This document shows positions 1-6,814 of a stretch of DNA of 64,000 nucleotides, in pieces. The stretch covers positions 19,904 to 83,903 of the forward strand of contig NZ_BOOA01000041.1 of NCBI RefSeq assembly GCF_016862995.1, given 5' to 3'. Under the pieces are notes generated by a model. The model was not told the origin of the DNA and searched no databases. It worked only from the letters and a program-made list of their open reading frames with translations. The translations under genes and the position numbers were made by a program. Position 1 is the first letter of the stretch, and every line of letters begins with the position of its first letter. The stretch comes from Acrocarpospora phusangensis (GTDB lineage Bacteria > Actinomycetota > Actinomycetes > Streptosporangiales > Streptosporangiaceae).

Positions 1-1
1 C

Positions 2-697
2 CTGCTCTGCGTCCCGTTCCTGGTGCTGGCGGTCCTGGTCGAGACCGTGTTCCCGCCGTTGCGCGACTTCGACCAGCGCGTGGCCGAGAATCTCCACGCG
101 TACGCGGTGAACAACCCGGGATTCGCCGGATTCATGAACTTCTGGACGGAACTGTTCGGCCCGCTCGCCTGGCGCGTGGTGATCGCCCTCACCGCCGTCT
201 GGCTGTACGTGCGCGGCCGGCGCAGACTGGCGGCCTGGGCGGTCGCCACGGTCGTGGCCGGCGGCATGCTCGTCGTGGCCGTCAAGGAACTCGTCGGCAG
301 GGCCAGGCCCGTGCTGCCCGAGCCGGTGGCGTCGGCGACGGGGAACGCGTTCCCGTCAGGTCACGCCCTCAACGCCACCCTGGGCGCGGGCATCCTGCTC
401 GTGCTGTTCCTGCCCGCGCTGAAGGGCGCGGCCAGGACCCTCGCCTGGCTGGCGGCCGGCTTCCTCGCCGTCAGCGTCGGCTTCACCCGGGCCGCCCTCG
501 GCGTGCACTGGGTGAGCGACGTGGTCGCCGGCCTCATCCTCGGGGTGGCCGTGCTCGCGGCCACCTCCGCCGCGTTCGCTATCGACCGACCGGGTGGATC
601 TCCCGCTCGGCCGTCCCCGGAGTCCCGGCGGTCTCGGCCGGCCGGTTCCGCAGAACCGCCGCGCAGTCCTCGATCGCCCCGGTCAGCAGCTCCCTGA
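2..697 (+). CDS. PAP2-superfamily phosphatase, 5' end outside window
   Basis: The reading frame is open from the window edge, so the true start lies upstream. The family dephosphorylates lipid phosphates or pyrophosphates at the membrane. All three PAP2 signature blocks are visible: KELVGRARP, then PSGHALN, then TRAALGVHWVSD, where the His of the second and third blocks are the expected catalytic residues. Several hydrophobic stretches surround them, as expected for a polytopic protein. The last 40 or so residues are Pro/Ser/Arg-rich and lie opposite the 3' end of the converging gene, giving a 119-bp antisense overlap. That tail may be simple read-through sequence. The substrate cannot be told from the sequence. 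Confidence 0.85.
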   Translation: MLCVPFLVLAVLVETVFPPLRDFDQRVAENLHAYAVNNPGFAGFMNFWTELFGPLAWRVVIALTAVWLYVRGRRRLAAWAVATVVAGGMLVVAVKELVGRARPVLPEPVASATGNAFPSGHALNATLGAGILLVLFLPALKGAARTLAWLAAGFLAVSVGFTRAALGVHWVSDVVAGLILGVAVLAATSAAFAIDRPGGSPARPSPESRRSRPAGSAEPPRSPRSPRSAAP

Positions 698-1187
698 GCA
701 GCCGGTCCGGTTCGGTCACGCACGCCTGGGCGATCCCGCGGACCGCCAGCTGGACCGTGTTCGGGGCCGCGTACCTGCGGAAGCCCCGGCGTGAGATGTG
801 CACGCCGCCGCGGAACCCGCGGGCCCAGCGGGCCGCCTCGGGTACCAGGTCGAGCGCCTCGCGGCTGGCGGGCTCCAGGCCCGGCGGCCGGCCCTCCAGC
901 TCGCCGAGCACGTGCTCGGCGGCCAGCACCGACACCGCGAGCGCGAGCTGCCGTTCGGCGGCCACCACGGGCAGGGCGGTCGTCGCGCAGCGCAGCGCGA
1001 CGGCCACCTCGATCCGCGGGTCGTCGCCGGTGAGCCCGATCACCGACGGGATGAGCGGCGCGAGCAGCTGCCGGTTCTCGTCGGTGGTGTGGTCGTTGAC
1101 CAGCCGGGCCAGACCGGCCAGCAGCGGATGGGTGCAGGACGGGTGGTCGCTCCACTTCTCCCCGGCCAGGTAGGACGCGAACTCCAT
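579..1187 (-). CDS. Conserved hypothetical protein (202 aa)
   Basis: I do not recognise the family. The chosen ATG at 1187 (MEFASYLAGEKW) follows an AAGGGTG-like ribosome site about 8 nt upstream. An in-frame start at 1301 would add 38 residues but has no such site. The protein is mostly helical, Ala/Leu-rich and soluble, without a signal peptide or transmembrane segment. Its 3' end runs 119 bp into the end of the converging PAP2 gene. GC3 is high throughout, which supports real coding. No function is proposed. Confidence 0.6.
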   Translation of the reverse strand: MEFASYLAGEKWSDHPSCTHPLLAGLARLVNDHTTDENRQLLAPLIPSVIGLTGDDPRIEVAVALRCATTALPVVAAERQLALAVSVLAAEHVLGELEGRPPGLEPASREALDLVPEAARWARGFRGGVHISRRGFRRYAAPNTVQLAVRGIAQACVTEPDRLLRELLTGAIEDCAAVLRNRPAETAGTPGTAEREIHPVGR

Positions 1188-1342
1188 GAAGCACGCACCC
1201 TTACGCGGATTGCGGTGCTTTCCCTTCGACAACAGCGGAACTGTCGTCGGTGATTGGCCTGATGTGAGTCGTTCGGTGCGATTTCCCATGTGATTTCCCA
1301 TGCGATTTCGTCCGTGATGTCACTTTCCAGTGTGCGCCTGGA

Positions 1343-2020
1343 TCACGCCGAGCGGAAGGGGCCCTCCAGCGCCGCCCACTGCAGCAGCATGATCGTCTTG
1401 GCGTCGGCGATCTCACCGCTCCTGATCATGGCGAGCGCCTCGGCGAAGGGCAGTTCCACGACCTCGATGTCCTCGCCCTCCTCGGCCACCCCCGCCCGGG
1501 CCGCCCGGTGCGAATCCGCCCGGTACGGCGCGGCGTAGAAGTGCACCCGCTCCGTCACCGAGCCCGGGCTCATGAACACGTCGAACACGTGCTCCACGGC
1601 CCCGATGGTGTAGCCCGTCTCCTCCTCGACCTCGCGGCGGACCGCCGTCTCCGCGTCCTCCGCGTCGAGCAGGCCGCCCGGGGTCTCCAGGAGCATCCCG
1701 TCCGGGTGGCCGTTCACGTAGACCGGGTAGCGGAACTGGCGGGTCAGCAGGACCGTGCGCCGCTCCCGGTCGTACAGCAGCATGGTGGCGCCGTTGCCCC
1801 GGTCGTAGGCCTCCCGCTCCTCGACCGACCAGTGGCCGTCGGCGTGCCGGTAGTCGAAGGTGGTCTTGGTCAGCACGTACCAGCTGCAGGAGAGCAGCCG
1901 CACGTCGCGGACCCGCACCCGCGGGTTGCCCGTCAGATCACGGCCGGCCTGGTCGAGGCCGGTCCGGCCGCGACCGTCCGGAACGTCGATCCCCGGGATT
2001 CCGGTGACCTCGGTGGTCAT
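1343..2020 (-). CDS. Nudix hydrolase, NudK/ADP-sugar pyrophosphatase type
   Basis: The 225-aa protein contains a full Nudix box around residues 120-145: G-x5-E-x7-REVEEETGY matches G-x5-E-x7-REUxEExGU, the Mg2+-binding helix. The N-terminal part (SCSWYVLTKTTFDYRHADGHW) and the stretch LLYDRERRTVLLTRQFRYP resemble NudK/ADP-ribose-type pyrophosphatases, which split sugar nucleotides such as GDP-mannose or ADP-ribose. Its ATG shares one base with the stop codon of the DUF5302 gene upstream (TGATG), so translation is probably coupled. The exact substrate is not determined. Confidence 0.88.
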   Translation of the reverse strand: MTTEVTGIPGIDVPDGRGRTGLDQAGRDLTGNPRVRVRDVRLLSCSWYVLTKTTFDYRHADGHWSVEEREAYDRGNGATMLLYDRERRTVLLTRQFRYPVYVNGHPDGMLLETPGGLLDAEDAETAVRREVEEETGYTIGAVEHVFDVFMSPGSVTERVHFYAAPYRADSHRAARAGVAEEGEDIEVVELPFAEALAMIRSGEIADAKTIMLLQWAALEGPFRSA

Positions 2021-2307
2021 CAGCCGCCGCTCTTGCGGCGGAACGAGCGCTTGCCGCCCGCCGCCCCATGGGTGCCGTGGATCTTCGAGGACCCCTTGCC
2101 GCCGCCCTTGGCGTTCCGGTCGGCCTGCGTCTGGCGCTTGCGCTCCAGCGCCTCCCGGAACTTGCGCTTCAGCTCGTCCTCGTCGCCCTCGTCGCCCTCG
2201 GCGGCCGCAGCGCTCTCGGCGTCGTCGGCCGGGTCGTCGGCGATGACGGCGCCGTCGGCCGCGTCCGCATCCGGCTCCCGGGTGGGCTCGGTCGTGGTCT
2301 CAGACAT
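2020..2307 (-). CDS. DUF5302-type small protein (95 aa)
   Basis: A very acidic N-terminal half (Asp/Glu/Ala) is followed by a basic, Gly/Lys-rich tail ending [10 protein letters not shown]. This arrangement is typical of the small actinobacterial DUF5302 family, which has no known role. The start at 2307 has a strong AGGAGG-type ribosome site 6 nt upstream. The gene ends on the first base of the Nudix start codon. The protein is probably largely disordered, apart from the central segment [23 protein letters not shown], which looks helical. Confidence 0.75.
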   Translation of the reverse strand: MSETTTEPTREPDADAADGAVIADDPADDAESAAAAEGDEGDEDELKRKFREALERKRQTQADRNAKGGGKGSSKIHGTHGAAGGKRSFRRKSGG

Positions 2308-2354
2308 CGGAACCTCCTGATCACCTAGCCTACCGTGCCGGGTCCAACGAGATT

Positions 2355-2933
2355 TCAGGTGACCGGCTCGCGCCACTGCGGGATCAGGTGCAGCGGCAGC
2401 TGCGGCTCGCGGGCCGGGCGGGTCTCCACGTCGGTGACCGGGGGCACGATCCGGGGGCTGAAGATCTCCTCGACGTACAGCAGGGGCGTGTCGCCGAGCA
2501 TGATGATGTAACTGCGGCTCGCGCTGGTACGGCTGTCCGCCGCCCACCCGTTGAACCAGCGGGTGCCCGTACGCAGGAGCAGCCGGTGGTGGCCCGGCAC
2601 GTGCTCGTCCAGGAGCCGCCCGAGCGGCACGTCGCCGCCGTCCACGATGCGGTCGATGACGGGGTGCCGGTCCGGCATCATCACGACGCGGTTCACCGAC
2701 ACCGCGGTGCCGTTGGCCCTGACCAGCTCGGAGTAGCGGACGATGACGGTCTGGTCGGCGGCGATGCGCAGGGGCGCGCGGACCTCGGCGGCCAGCGCCA
2801 GGCCGGCCTGGATGTGCTCCTGACGGCCGATCCTGACCCGCAGCTGCTCGCCCAGGAAGGCGGAGAGGATGCGGGTGGTGGAGCCGTCGTGGCCGAGGAT
2901 CATGCGCGTCAGCGCTTCCGGCGCGATGTTCAT
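2355..2933 (-). CDS. Rv2949c/UbiC-like chorismate pyruvate-lyase (DUF98 type)
   Basis: This 192-aa protein matches the layout of mycobacterial Rv2949c, which converts chorismate to 4-hydroxybenzoate and pyruvate. It has [18 protein letters not shown] near residue 15 (NGTLTRVL in Rv2949c as I recall it), PLGRLL near 104, and [18 protein letters not shown] near 146, with the conserved Gly and the candidate catalytic Glu of the C-terminal strand. It starts 13 bp after the exporter gene stop and has an AAGGGA ribosome site, so it is the last gene of a four-gene minus-strand unit that also encodes DAHP synthase. I infer that it diverts chorismate to a hydroxybenzoate or a related acid. A chorismatase-like or merely structural role cannot be excluded. 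Confidence 0.7.
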   Translation of the reverse strand: MNIAPEALTRMILGHDGSTTRILSAFLGEQLRVRIGRQEHIQAGLALAAEVRAPLRIAADQTVIVRYSELVRANGTAVSVNRVVMMPDRHPVIDRIVDGGDVPLGRLLDEHVPGHHRLLLRTGTRWFNGWAADSRTSASRSYIIMLGDTPLLYVEEIFSPRIVPPVTDVETRPAREPQLPLHLIPQWREPVT

Positions 2934-2946
2934 ATGGGTTGTCCCT

Positions 2947-4635
2947 TCAGGAGGTGTGAGCGCGGTGGCGCGAAGGGGGGTTTTGCGGAGATTTGTGCTG
3001 CGCCTGCTCGTTTATGGCGTGCTGCGAGAGCACGGTGTCGGCCGCCTCGGCCACCCGCCCCGCCGCCTCGTAGAGCGCGATGAGCGACTTGACGGGAACC
3101 TGGGGCTGGCTGGGGGGAGTGGGAGGGGAAGGAGGTTCGGGGGCGGGCCGGCGGGGCGGCGTCTCCCGGCGGACGAGCACCGGGACCACCCGCTCGGCGG
3201 GTTCCGCGGGCTCGGGCTCCCGGCGGGGCTTCGGCTCCGGCTGTGGGGCCTTCTTGACCCGCGACGGGGCCAGGAACAGTCCGAGCACGCCCGCCACGGC
3301 GGCCATCGCCAGGCAGGTCAGCACGCTGGAGCTGTAGCCCGGCATCGGGCCCGACACGATCGGGTTGTCCATCAGCACGGCCGCGCAGGCCACGCCCAGC
3401 GCGGCCCCGACCTGCCGGGCCGACTGGCTGGCGCCGCCCGCCGCCGCGTACCGCTCGGGGCCGCCGGACAGCGCGGCCGCCGCCGAGATGGCCGTGCTGA
3501 GCGCGCCCAGGCCGAGGCCGAAGACGGCGCTGGAGGGCAGCCAGACCTCCAGCAGCCGGGGCGGCCCGTCCTGCATGCCCTGGGTGATCAGCCACACGCA
3601 GGCGACGGTGACCAGCAGTGCCCCCGTGTAGATCACCGGCCGGGGCCCGTGCTTCTTGGTCAGCTGCCCGGAGATCAGGCCGGAGACCAGGACCCCCAGC
3701 GAGATCGGGGCCAGCCCGGCGCCCAGCAGCGCCGGATCGTCCGGCCACATGTCCCGCAGGTACATCGGCGCCATCACCAGCATCGGGAAGGCGATCAGGC
3801 CGTACAGCACGGAGAGGAGGCCGGCCAGGGCGAACATCGGCGTACGCCACAGGGCCAGCTCGATGGCCGGGACCGGGTGGTGCGCCGACCGCCAGACGGC
3901 CGCCAGCAGCAGGACCAGGCCGGCCCCCAGCGCCGCCGCCAGCTGGGCGCTCCAGCCCCAGTTCGGGCTCTGCACGATCGCCCACACGATCACCGACAGC
4001 GAGCCCATCAGCAGCACCGTGCCGAACGGGTCGGGCAGCCGGCCGGCCAGCCGCTTGGTGTGCGGCAGCGCCAGCGCGCAGCAGAGCAGGAGCGATCCCA
4101 CGATCGCGCTCGGCATGAAGTAGGAGCGCCAGCCGAGGCCCTCGCCGAGCCAGCCGCCCGCCGCGTGCATCAGCGCGCCGCTCAGGCCGGGCGCGGCGCT
4201 CCACGCGCCGATCGCGGCGGCCCTGCGCTCGTCGGGGAAGGTGGACAGCAGCAGCGCCAGCGAGGACGGCACCATCGCCGCCGTGCCCACGCCCTGCAGC
4301 GCCCGCGCCACCAGCAGCAGCGGGAACGCCGTCACCGTGATCGCCAGTACGGCGCCTGCGGTGAACACGCCGAGTCCCAGCACCAGCAGCCGCCGGTGCC
4401 CGACCAGGTCGGCGACCCGCCCCGCGGTCGGCAGCAGCGCCGCGTACGGCACCGCGAACGCGGTGATCACCCACTGCAGCTCGGTGCGTTCCAGGCCGAT
4501 CGCGATGGCCGTGTTGCTCATGACCGGGACGGCGAACGTCGCCCCGATCGAGTCGGTCATGGACAGCGCTATCGCGCCGAGGCACACCAGGAGGGTCAGC
4601 GCGGTGCGGCCGCGCTGCGCGGGGAGACCGGTCAT
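2947..4635 (-). CDS. MFS exporter, DHA2 (EmrB/QacA) type, with long C-terminal tail
   Basis: The 562-aa protein has about 14 hydrophobic helices, a motif A-like loop (GRVADLVGHRRLLVLG) and a motif C-like segment (GAWSAAPGLSGALMHAAGG), typical of proton-driven 14-helix drug exporters. After the last helix a cytoplasmic tail of about 110 residues is rich in Pro, Glu and Arg. Normal family length is about 450-520 residues, so the tail is extra. It lies between DAHP synthase (55-bp gap holding a hairpin) and the chorismate-lyase gene (13-bp gap). I infer that it exports the product made by these neighbours, or protects against it. Confidence 0.85.
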   Translation of the reverse strand: MTGLPAQRGRTALTLLVCLGAIALSMTDSIGATFAVPVMSNTAIAIGLERTELQWVITAFAVPYAALLPTAGRVADLVGHRRLLVLGLGVFTAGAVLAITVTAFPLLLVARALQGVGTAAMVPSSLALLLSTFPDERRAAAIGAWSAAPGLSGALMHAAGGWLGEGLGWRSYFMPSAIVGSLLLCCALALPHTKRLAGRLPDPFGTVLLMGSLSVIVWAIVQSPNWGWSAQLAAALGAGLVLLLAAVWRSAHHPVPAIELALWRTPMFALAGLLSVLYGLIAFPMLVMAPMYLRDMWPDDPALLGAGLAPISLGVLVSGLISGQLTKKHGPRPVIYTGALLVTVACVWLITQGMQDGPPRLLEVWLPSSAVFGLGLGALSTAISAAAALSGGPERYAAAGGASQSARQVGAALGVACAAVLMDNPIVSGPMPGYSSSVLTCLAMAAVAGVLGLFLAPSRVKKAPQPEPKPRREPEPAEPAERVVPVLVRRETPPRRPAPEPPSPPTPPSQPQVPVKSLIALYEAAGRVAEAADTVLSQHAINEQAQHKSPQNPPSRHRAHTS

Positions 4636-4654
4636 GGGGTTCTCCTGTCCGAGC

Positions 4655-4681
4655 CGCGGGCGCCGGGGAGAGACGCCCGCG
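4655..4681. other. Hairpin between DAHP synthase and exporter genes
   Basis: CGCGGGCG (4655-4662) pairs perfectly with CGCCCGCG (4674-4681) across an 11-nt loop. It sits in the 55-bp gap upstream of the exporter ribosome site (GGAGA near 4641-4645). No T-run follows on the minus strand, so it is more likely an mRNA stabiliser, processing site or partial terminator than a strong terminator. Confidence 0.45.
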
Positions 4682-4690
4682 TGTCGTGTC

Positions 4691-5749
4691 TCAAGCGCCG
4701 ACCGGGACCCGGGCGGCGTGCCCGGTCAGCGTCAACGGGGAGATCGCGGGGATTCGGTTGACCAGCGGGGCGAAGGCGGACACGGTGTCGGCCAGCTCGC
4801 GGAGGTCGTCGTGGACCAGCGCCTGGGCGCCGTCGCAGAGCGCCTGCGACGGGCGGGGGTGCACGTCCACGATGATCCCGTCCGCGCCGACCGCGATGGC
4901 CGCCCGGGACAGCGGCAGCACCAGGTCGCGGTGGCCGCCGGAGTGCGACGGGTCCACCACCACCGGCAGGTGGGACAGCCGCTGCGCGACCGGCACCGCC
5001 GAGATGTCCAGCGTGTTCCTGGTGGCGGTCTCGAAGGTCCTGATGCCGCGCTCGCACAGCACCACCCGCAGGTTGCCCTGCTGGGCGATGTACTCGGCGG
5101 CCAGCAGCCAGTCCTCGATCGTGCCGCTCATGCCCCGCTTGAGCAGGACCGGGCGGCCCGACCGGCCGGCCGCGCGCAGCAGCGTGAAGTTCTGCGCGTT
5201 GCGGGCGCCGATCTGCAGCATGTCCGCGTACGAGGCGACCAGCTCGACGTCGCGGGCGTCCACCACCTCGGTGACCACCGGCATGCCGGTCTCCGCCCCG
5301 ACCTCGGCCAGGATCTTCAGCCCGGGTTCGCCGAGCCCCTGGAACGCGTACGGCGAGGTGCGCGGCTTGAACGCGCCGCCGCGCAGGATCACCGCGCCGG
5401 CCGCCCTGGCCATCTGGGCGGCCTCCAGGGTCTGCTGCGGCGACTCCACCGCGCACGGCCCGGCGATCATGGTCACCGTGCCGGGCCCGATCGGCACCGG
5501 GCCGACCCAGACGGTGGACCGCTCCGCGTGCCCCTCCCGGCTCACCAGCTTGTACGGCGCGGACACCCGCCGCACCTCCGCGACCCCGCGCAGGTCCAGC
5601 GAGCCGACCTGGTCGACCGCCCCCGACAGGGCGATGATGGTCCGGCTGACACCCTGGCTGACGAAGGCCTCGCAGCCGCGGGCGGTGACGGCGTCCACGA
5701 CGGACGCGATGTCCTCGGTGGTGGCCCCTGGGCTCATTGAGATGATCAT
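4691..5749 (-). CDS. aroF: 3-deoxy-7-phosphoheptulonate (DAHP) synthase, type I-beta
   Basis: The 352-aa enzyme condenses phosphoenolpyruvate and erythrose-4-phosphate, the first step of the shikimate pathway. Residues 1-80 form the ferredoxin-like regulatory domain seen in I-beta enzymes. The barrel then shows AGPCAVES, LRGGAFKPRTSPYAFQG, IGARNAQNF, LLKRGMSGT, CERGIRTFE and DPSHSGGHRDLV, which carry the known metal and substrate ligands. The ATG at 5749 overlaps the upstream stop codon by 4 bp (ATGA). Many actinomycetes use a type II enzyme for housekeeping, so a type I copy beside an exporter and a chorismate lyase suggests a dedicated supply for a specialised pathway (inference). Confidence 0.92.
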   Translation of the reverse strand: MIISMSPGATTEDIASVVDAVTARGCEAFVSQGVSRTIIALSGAVDQVGSLDLRGVAEVRRVSAPYKLVSREGHAERSTVWVGPVPIGPGTVTMIAGPCAVESPQQTLEAAQMARAAGAVILRGGAFKPRTSPYAFQGLGEPGLKILAEVGAETGMPVVTEVVDARDVELVASYADMLQIGARNAQNFTLLRAAGRSGRPVLLKRGMSGTIEDWLLAAEYIAQQGNLRVVLCERGIRTFETATRNTLDISAVPVAQRLSHLPVVVDPSHSGGHRDLVLPLSRAAIAVGADGIIVDVHPRPSQALCDGAQALVHDDLRELADTVSAFAPLVNRIPAISPLTLTGHAARVPVGA

Positions 5750-6294
5750 CGCTGCGCCCGTCGTGCCGGTCCCGGCCACAGGACGCCGCCCTGGTTCTCG
5801 ATGGCCGCCTCCAGGGCGGACATCAGCTGCATGGTCTGCTGCCTGAGCTCGCGGACCGCCGCCACCATGTCGGGCGAGAGCGTCTCCCCCGGCCGGTCCT
5901 GCAGTCCGGCCGCGGCCGTCCGCAGCCGCAGGTGCATCTCGTACGCGATGTCGGCGTCGGCCACCGGGGCCGACAGGGGCGCGGGCCGGGGCGGCGGGAT
6001 GGGCCGGCCGACGGGGAGCACGGTGCCGGCCTCCTCGGAGGGCAGCCACCCTTGCCATGGCTGTACTCCCACGGGCATCGGGCGGGCGTGCCGGCCCTGG
6101 ACCGGCCGCTGCCCGGTGACCGCCTCCGGCGGGTCGTCCGCGTACGGGTCGATGGGCGGGGCCTGCCGGGGGACTGCGGCGGTGGGTGCGGTGACCGGGG
6201 GCATCGGGTAGGGCGGGGTGGTCACCAGGTGGTCGGGGAAGGCCGGAGGCCGGGGGCGGTCGGGTCCGGTGCCGGGAAACGGGTTGCGGCGCAT
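5746..6294 (-). CDS. Unknown 182-aa protein coupled to DAHP synthase
   Basis: I do not recognise this protein. Residues 1-110 are Pro-rich and probably disordered. Residues 110-175 look like two or three helices (ADADIAYEMHLRLRTAAAGL and PDMVAAVRELRQQTMQLMSA). There is no signal peptide or membrane segment. It begins at 6294 behind a GGAG ribosome site and its stop overlaps the aroF start by 4 bp, so the two are probably made together. A small helical partner next to an I-beta DAHP synthase invites comparison with AroQ-type chorismate mutases, but I do not see the AroQ active-site pattern. Confidence 0.65.
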   Translation of the reverse strand: MRRNPFPGTGPDRPRPPAFPDHLVTTPPYPMPPVTAPTAAVPRQAPPIDPYADDPPEAVTGQRPVQGRHARPMPVGVQPWQGWLPSEEAGTVLPVGRPIPPPRPAPLSAPVADADIAYEMHLRLRTAAAGLQDRPGETLSPDMVAAVRELRQQTMQLMSALEAAIENQGGVLWPGPARRAQR

Positions 6295-6627
6295 GCCGCT
6301 CCTTCGGGTCAGCGGGCGCGCGGGCCCGCGTTGAACTGGGGTTCGGGGCGGTGCTCGGGTCAGGAACTCGGGGGGAGAGGCTCGGGGGAGAGGCTCCTGG
6401 GGCAGGACCGCTGATCCTCACGGATCAATGTTCATGACCTGCTATTTCTTCTCGACGGCGTTCTTGACAAGATTCAATTCTTTGAGTCGGGAGCATAGAC
6501 AGGCGAACTCCATTCACGCTAGTGCTTCGATGAAAGTTCACATAAATGGCACACGGAGGGCACTGTTCCTGACTCTGGTCAGCTTACTGACAAACCAATT
6601 CTGTCAGGGGCCGAGGAGGTATCAGAA

Positions 6628-6648
6628 ATGTTCTTAAGCGACCCTTGA
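6628..6648 (+). CDS. Possible six-codon leader peptide (MFLSDP)
   Basis: A perfect ribosome site (AGGAGGT, 6614-6620) lies 7 nt upstream of an ATG that opens a six-codon frame, M-F-L-S-D-P, ending in TGA at 6646-6648. The Leu codon is TTA, which is rare in such genomes and depends on the bldA tRNA in Streptomyces. The stop codon lies inside the left arm of a 9-bp hairpin. This is the textbook layout of a translated leader, but no leader of this exact type is known to me. Confidence 0.4.
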   Translation: MFLSDP

Positions 6649-6665
6649 CAACCCCGTGTCAAGGG
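6642..6665. promoter_or_regulatory. Perfect 9-bp inverted repeat overlapping leader stop
   Basis: CCCTTGACA (6642-6650) and TGTCAAGGG (6657-6665) are perfect inverted copies around a 6-nt loop. The arms contain TTGACA on both strands, so the element could be a hairpin in the leader RNA, a protein operator, or a pair of -35 boxes. No T-run follows. Confidence 0.5.
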
Positions 6666-6761
6666 CCTGACCATCACATTGATTGCCTGGCGTGCTCGGG
6701 GAGACGGTCACCGCAGGGTGAGTGAGAAGGGCGCCAGGCAGTCGGAAAACTAAATCAGGAA

Positions 6762-6796
6762 CTTATCTAGAGAGCTTTGCGAGTCTTATCTAGAGA
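6762..6796. promoter_or_regulatory. Twin 12-bp direct repeats upstream of ATP-grasp gene
   Basis: CTTATCTAGAGA occurs at 6762-6773 and again at 6785-6796, 23 bp apart start to start (about two helical turns). It lies directly before the ATP-grasp start at 6815. The spacing suits two protein copies bound side by side on one face of the DNA. The motif is A/T-rich in a GC-rich genome, which makes chance repetition less likely. Confidence 0.5.
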
Positions 6797-6814
6797 CGTT
6801 ACTTCATATTCCCG

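Larger units (their letters stand above)
6295..6814. promoter_or_regulatory. 520-bp AT-rich divergent control region
   Basis: This stretch separates the minus-strand aroF unit from the plus-strand ATP-grasp gene and is clearly richer in A/T than its neighbours. It contains TTGACA-like boxes at 6464-6469 and 6645-6650. It also has nested CTGAC/GTCAG inverted repeats (6569-6582; CTGACA 6587-6592 with TGTCAG 6602-6607), a leader ORF, a hairpin and twin direct repeats, annotated separately. A 69-codon frame at 6428-6637 crosses it but lacks a ribosome site and a normal codon pattern. I see no convincing -10 boxes. Confidence 0.6.

Noticed and set aside
2308..2547. Upstream extension of the DUF5302 gene
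   Set aside because: The extension runs antisense into the next gene; the ATG at 2307 has a strong AGGAGG site.
4655..4681. Strong terminator inside the aroF-exporter unit
   Set aside because: No T-run follows on the minus strand and the exporter gene has no separate promoter that I can see, so it is kept only as a hairpin.
6428..6637. 69-codon plus-strand frame in the divergent region
   Set aside because: No ribosome site, A/T-rich codons unlike real genes here, and it covers several inverted repeats and the leader ribosome site.
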